From Burkholderia mayonis (GTDB lineage: Bacteria > Pseudomonadota > Gammaproteobacteria > Burkholderiales > Burkholderiaceae): a stretch of DNA of 64,000 nt. Made by a program: the position numbers and the translations under genes. The first letter of the stretch is position 1. Each line of letters opens with the position of its first letter. Positions 60,841 through 64,000 of this stretch are shown in pieces. The notes under the pieces were generated by a model, which was given only the letters and a program-made list of their open reading frames with translations, had not been told where the DNA came from and ran no database searches. The stretch is taken from NCBI RefSeq assembly GCF_001523745.2, contig NZ_CP013386.1, forward strand, positions 1,550,001 through 1,614,000, read 5' to 3'.

Positions 60841-60883
60841 CGGCGTGCCGGCTGTCGGAGCGACGGCCGGCACGCCGTTTTTT
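60841..60883 (+). terminator. Terminator after tig
   Basis: CGGCGTGCCGGC pairs with GCCGGCACGCCG, loop of 13, then T6. Confidence 0.92.
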
Positions 60884-60961
60884 CATGATGCGGCGCCGCG
60901 TGCGACGTTCTCCGGCTCGTTTCCTGCCGTTCAATACTCATTCTCGGACAAGGCTCATTGA

Positions 60962-61615
60962 ATGATTAATCGCGCTCAATTGCTTGACACGTTGGCTTCG
61001 CAAGCCCCGCGGGATTTCGAGGCGCAAGCGCTCGGGCTCGTGCCGATCGTCGTCGAGACGAGCGGTCGCGGCGAGCGTTCGTACGACATCTACTCGCGAC
61101 TCCTGAAAGAGCGCATTGTGTTCATGGTCGGCGAAGTGAACGACCAGACGGCGAATCTCGTGGTCGCGCAGCTTCTGTTCCTCGAAAGCGAGAATCCCGA
61201 CAAGGACATCAGCCTCTACATCAACAGCCCGGGCGGCTCGGTTTCGGCCGGGATGGCGATTTACGACACGATGCAGTTCGTCAAGCCGGACGTGTCGACG
61301 CTCTGCATGGGCCTCGCGGCCAGCATGGGCGCGTTCCTGCTCGCGTCGGGCGCGAAGGGCAAGCGCTATGCGCTGCCGAACGCGCGCGTGATGATCCATC
61401 AGCCGCTCGGCGGCGCGCGCGGCCAGGCGTCGGACATCGAGATCCAGGCACGCGAGATCCTCTACTTGAAGGACCGCCTGAACCACCTGCTCGCCCAACA
61501 CACCGGTCAGGACGTCGAGCGCATCGCGCGCGACACCGACCGTGATAATTTCATGTCCAGCGAAGATGCGAAGGCGTACGGGCTGATCGACCATGTGTCG
61601 ATCAAGCGCCCGTAA
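60962..61615 (+). CDS. clpP: ATP-dependent Clp protease proteolytic subunit ClpP
   Basis: Serine protease of the ClpXP/ClpAP complex. The 217-residue protein carries the catalytic triad Ser121 (in [11 protein letters not shown]), His146 (in [11 protein letters not shown]) and Asp195 (in [11 protein letters not shown]). The N-terminal propeptide-like segment [19 protein letters not shown] is present. It is separated from clpX by 159 bp containing a GC-rich hairpin. Confidence 0.97.
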   Translation: MINRAQLLDTLASQAPRDFEAQALGLVPIVVETSGRGERSYDIYSRLLKERIVFMVGEVNDQTANLVVAQLLFLESENPDKDISLYINSPGGSVSAGMAIYDTMQFVKPDVSTLCMGLAASMGAFLLASGAKGKRYALPNARVMIHQPLGGARGQASDIEIQAREILYLKDRLNHLLAQHTGQDVERIARDTDRDNFMSSEDAKAYGLIDHVSIKRP

Positions 61616-61621
61616 GCTTTA

Positions 61622-61657
61622 GTGGGGTGCCGCCCCAATAGGCGCGGCACCCGCCAC
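61622..61657 (+). other. GC-rich hairpin between clpP and clpX
   Basis: GTGGGGTGCCGC...GCGGCACCCGCCAC can fold into a long imperfect stem. It lacks a T-tract and may protect or attenuate the clpP message. Confidence 0.45.
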
Positions 61658-61774
61658 ACGCCCCGAGCATCTGCGGCAAAAGAACATCGCCGCCGTCTCC
61701 CGAGTATTTACCAGGTCATGGTATCGGGGACAAACGGCGTATCATGTAACTCACGTGTCCGGAGGCTCTAATTC

Positions 61775-63046
<1,272 letters not shown>

Positions 63047-63068
63047 TCGGCTTTGAAGTTTCGTGAGC

Positions 63069-63105
63069 AAAAAAGCCGTTCATGGAATCGTGAACGGCTT
63101 TTTTT
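63069..63105 (+). terminator. Terminator after clpX
   Basis: AAAAAAGCCGTTCA pairs with TGAACGGCTTTTTT, loop of 8, with a flanking T-run. Confidence 0.95.
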
Positions 63106-63241
63106 CGTTTATCTTGTGGGTAACTCTGACTCGAACCGCACGGTAACTTTTTTACTGAATATTTCCCACGCGCTGAAGGCTTGCAATCCGCTGTGCCGGC
63201 CTTACTTACCGAATAATTGATTCCACTCATGGGGAAATGAA

Positions 63242-64000
63242 ATGTCAGGCACCCAACTTCTCCCGCCGGAACGCACTACGCTCCCGCTGCTGCCGCTGCG
63301 GGACGTCGTCGTTTTCCCGCACATGGTGATCCCGCTCTTCGTGGGCCGGCCGAAGTCGATCAAGGCTCTCGAGGTGGCAATGGAAGGCGGCAAGCACATC
63401 ATGCTTGTTGCTCAGAAGACCGCCGCAAAGGATGAGCCGACCGACAAAGACATGTACGACGTCGGCTGCATCGCGAACATCCTGCAGATGCTGAAGCTGC
63501 CCGACGGCACCGTGAAGGTGTTGGTCGAAGGGTTGCAGCGCGCGCAGGCGCTCTCGATCGAAGAGCAGGAGACGCAGTTCTCGTGCGAAGTGATGCCGCT
63601 CGAACCGGACCACGCCGACAGCGCCGAGACGGAAGCGCTGCGCCGCGCGATCGTGTCGCAGTTCGATCAGTACGTGAAGCTGAACAAGAAGATCCCGCCT
63701 GAAATTCTGACGTCGCTGTCGGGTATCGACGAGGCAGGCCGGCTCGCAGACACGATCGCGGCGCACCTGCCGCTCAAACTCGACCAGAAGCAGCACATCC
63801 TCGAGATGTTCCCGGTCATCGAGCGGCTCGAGCACCTGCTCGCCCAGCTCGAGGCGGAGATCGACATCCTGCAGGTCGAAAAGCGCATCCGCGGGCGCGT
63901 GAAGCGCCAGATGGAGAAGAGCCAGCGCGAGTACTACCTGAACGAACAGGTCAAGGCGATCCAGAAGGAACTGGGCGAAGGCGAGGAAGGCGCCGATCTC
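63242..64000 (+). CDS. lon: ATP-dependent protease Lon (N-terminal part)
   Basis: The first 253 codons of the Lon protease. They cover the N-terminal substrate-binding domain, MSGTQLLPPERTTLPLLPLR then DVVVFPHMVIPLFVGRPKSI, and the start of the coiled coil (VEKRIRGRVKRQMEKSQREY and YLNEQVKAIQKELGE). The AAA+ and proteolytic Ser-Lys domains lie outside the window. ATG 63242 has GGGGA 6 bp upstream. Its product degrades damaged and regulatory proteins. Confidence 0.96.
   Translation, partial: MSGTQLLPPERTTLPLLPLRDVVVFPHMVIPLFVGRPKSIKALEVAMEGGKHIMLVAQKTAAKDEPTDKDMYDVGCIANILQMLKLPDGTVKVLVEGLQRAQALSIEEQETQFSCEVMPLEPDHADSAETEALRRAIVSQFDQYVKLNKKIPPEILTSLSGIDEAGRLADTIAAHLPLKLDQKQHILEMFPVIERLEHLLAQLEAEIDILQVEKRIRGRVKRQMEKSQREYYLNEQVKAIQKELGEGEEGADL

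Overview
The window is GC-rich (clearly above 65 percent in most genes, with G/C at almost every third codon position). Its gene content is that of a Burkholderia, most likely the B. pseudomallei/thailandensis group: tig-clpP-clpX-lon, mfd next to ispD-ispF, an OmpR/EnvZ-type pair, and a urate/allantoin degradation cluster. Short tandem repeats of 7 to 12 bp in intergenic gaps also fit that group. Species assignment is inference from gene content, since no search could be run.

Region by region. (1) 1-5592, minus strand: a Wadjet anti-plasmid system, jetA-jetB-jetC complete and the first 38 codons of jetD, with overlapping or nearly touching genes. Its outer edge (5.6-6.1 kb) carries a collapsed ISAs1-type transposase and an MFS transporter cut off after about 70 residues, so the system sits on an acquired segment. 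(2) 6.5-10 kb: DUF1993, a tiny lipoprotein candidate, DUF1992, tadA and an LD-carboxypeptidase. (3) 10.3-19.2 kb: purine-ring catabolism. It holds a broken hydantoin/allantoin racemase, puuE, uraD, alc and allA on the plus strand. The minus strand has the membrane urate oxidase puuD and uraH. An 8-oxoguanine deaminase and a LysR regulator follow. Together they take 8-oxoguanine or urate to glyoxylate. (4) 19.9-28.5 kb: dodecin, a beta-hydroxyacid dehydrogenase, mscL, a TPR membrane protein, a PspA-like protein, mrcA and a DUF3574 lipoprotein. (5) 28.5-29.04 kb: a non-coding gap with three copies of a roughly 60-bp element, each with paired DnaA-box-like nonamers. (6) 29.0-41.5 kb: a threonine-dehydratase-like enzyme, argE, an enoyl-CoA hydratase, mfd, ispD, ispF, ahpD, ahpC and the OmpR/EnvZ-like pair. 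(7) 41.7-45.9 kb: a small exported protein, the DUF1800/DUF1501 pair and a squalene/phytoene-synthase-fold protein.

(8) 46.06-50.03 kb: tRNA-Leu(UAG) followed by a decayed, lower-GC island. It contains a dead IS3-family element, the ATPase half of a cyclic-peptide exporter, an MbtH gene with a one-base frameshift, a frameshifted SCP2-like/JmjC-like protein and the tail of a MEKHLA protein. This looks like debris of a nonribosomal-peptide locus. (9) 50.2-57.0 kb: a PLD-family nuclease, then a deacetylase-fold amidohydrolase, an MFS transporter and a porin, facing a LuxR-type regulator, then a ketopantoate-reductase-like enzyme. (10) 57.3-64.0 kb: a MarR regulator, glycerate kinase and the protein-quality-control block tig, clpP, clpX and the start of lon.

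The most notable items are the Wadjet island, the triple DnaA-box-like element at 28.7-29.04 kb, the decayed peptide-biosynthesis island behind tRNA-Leu, and several candidate operators beside regulators. No CRISPR array or rRNA is present.
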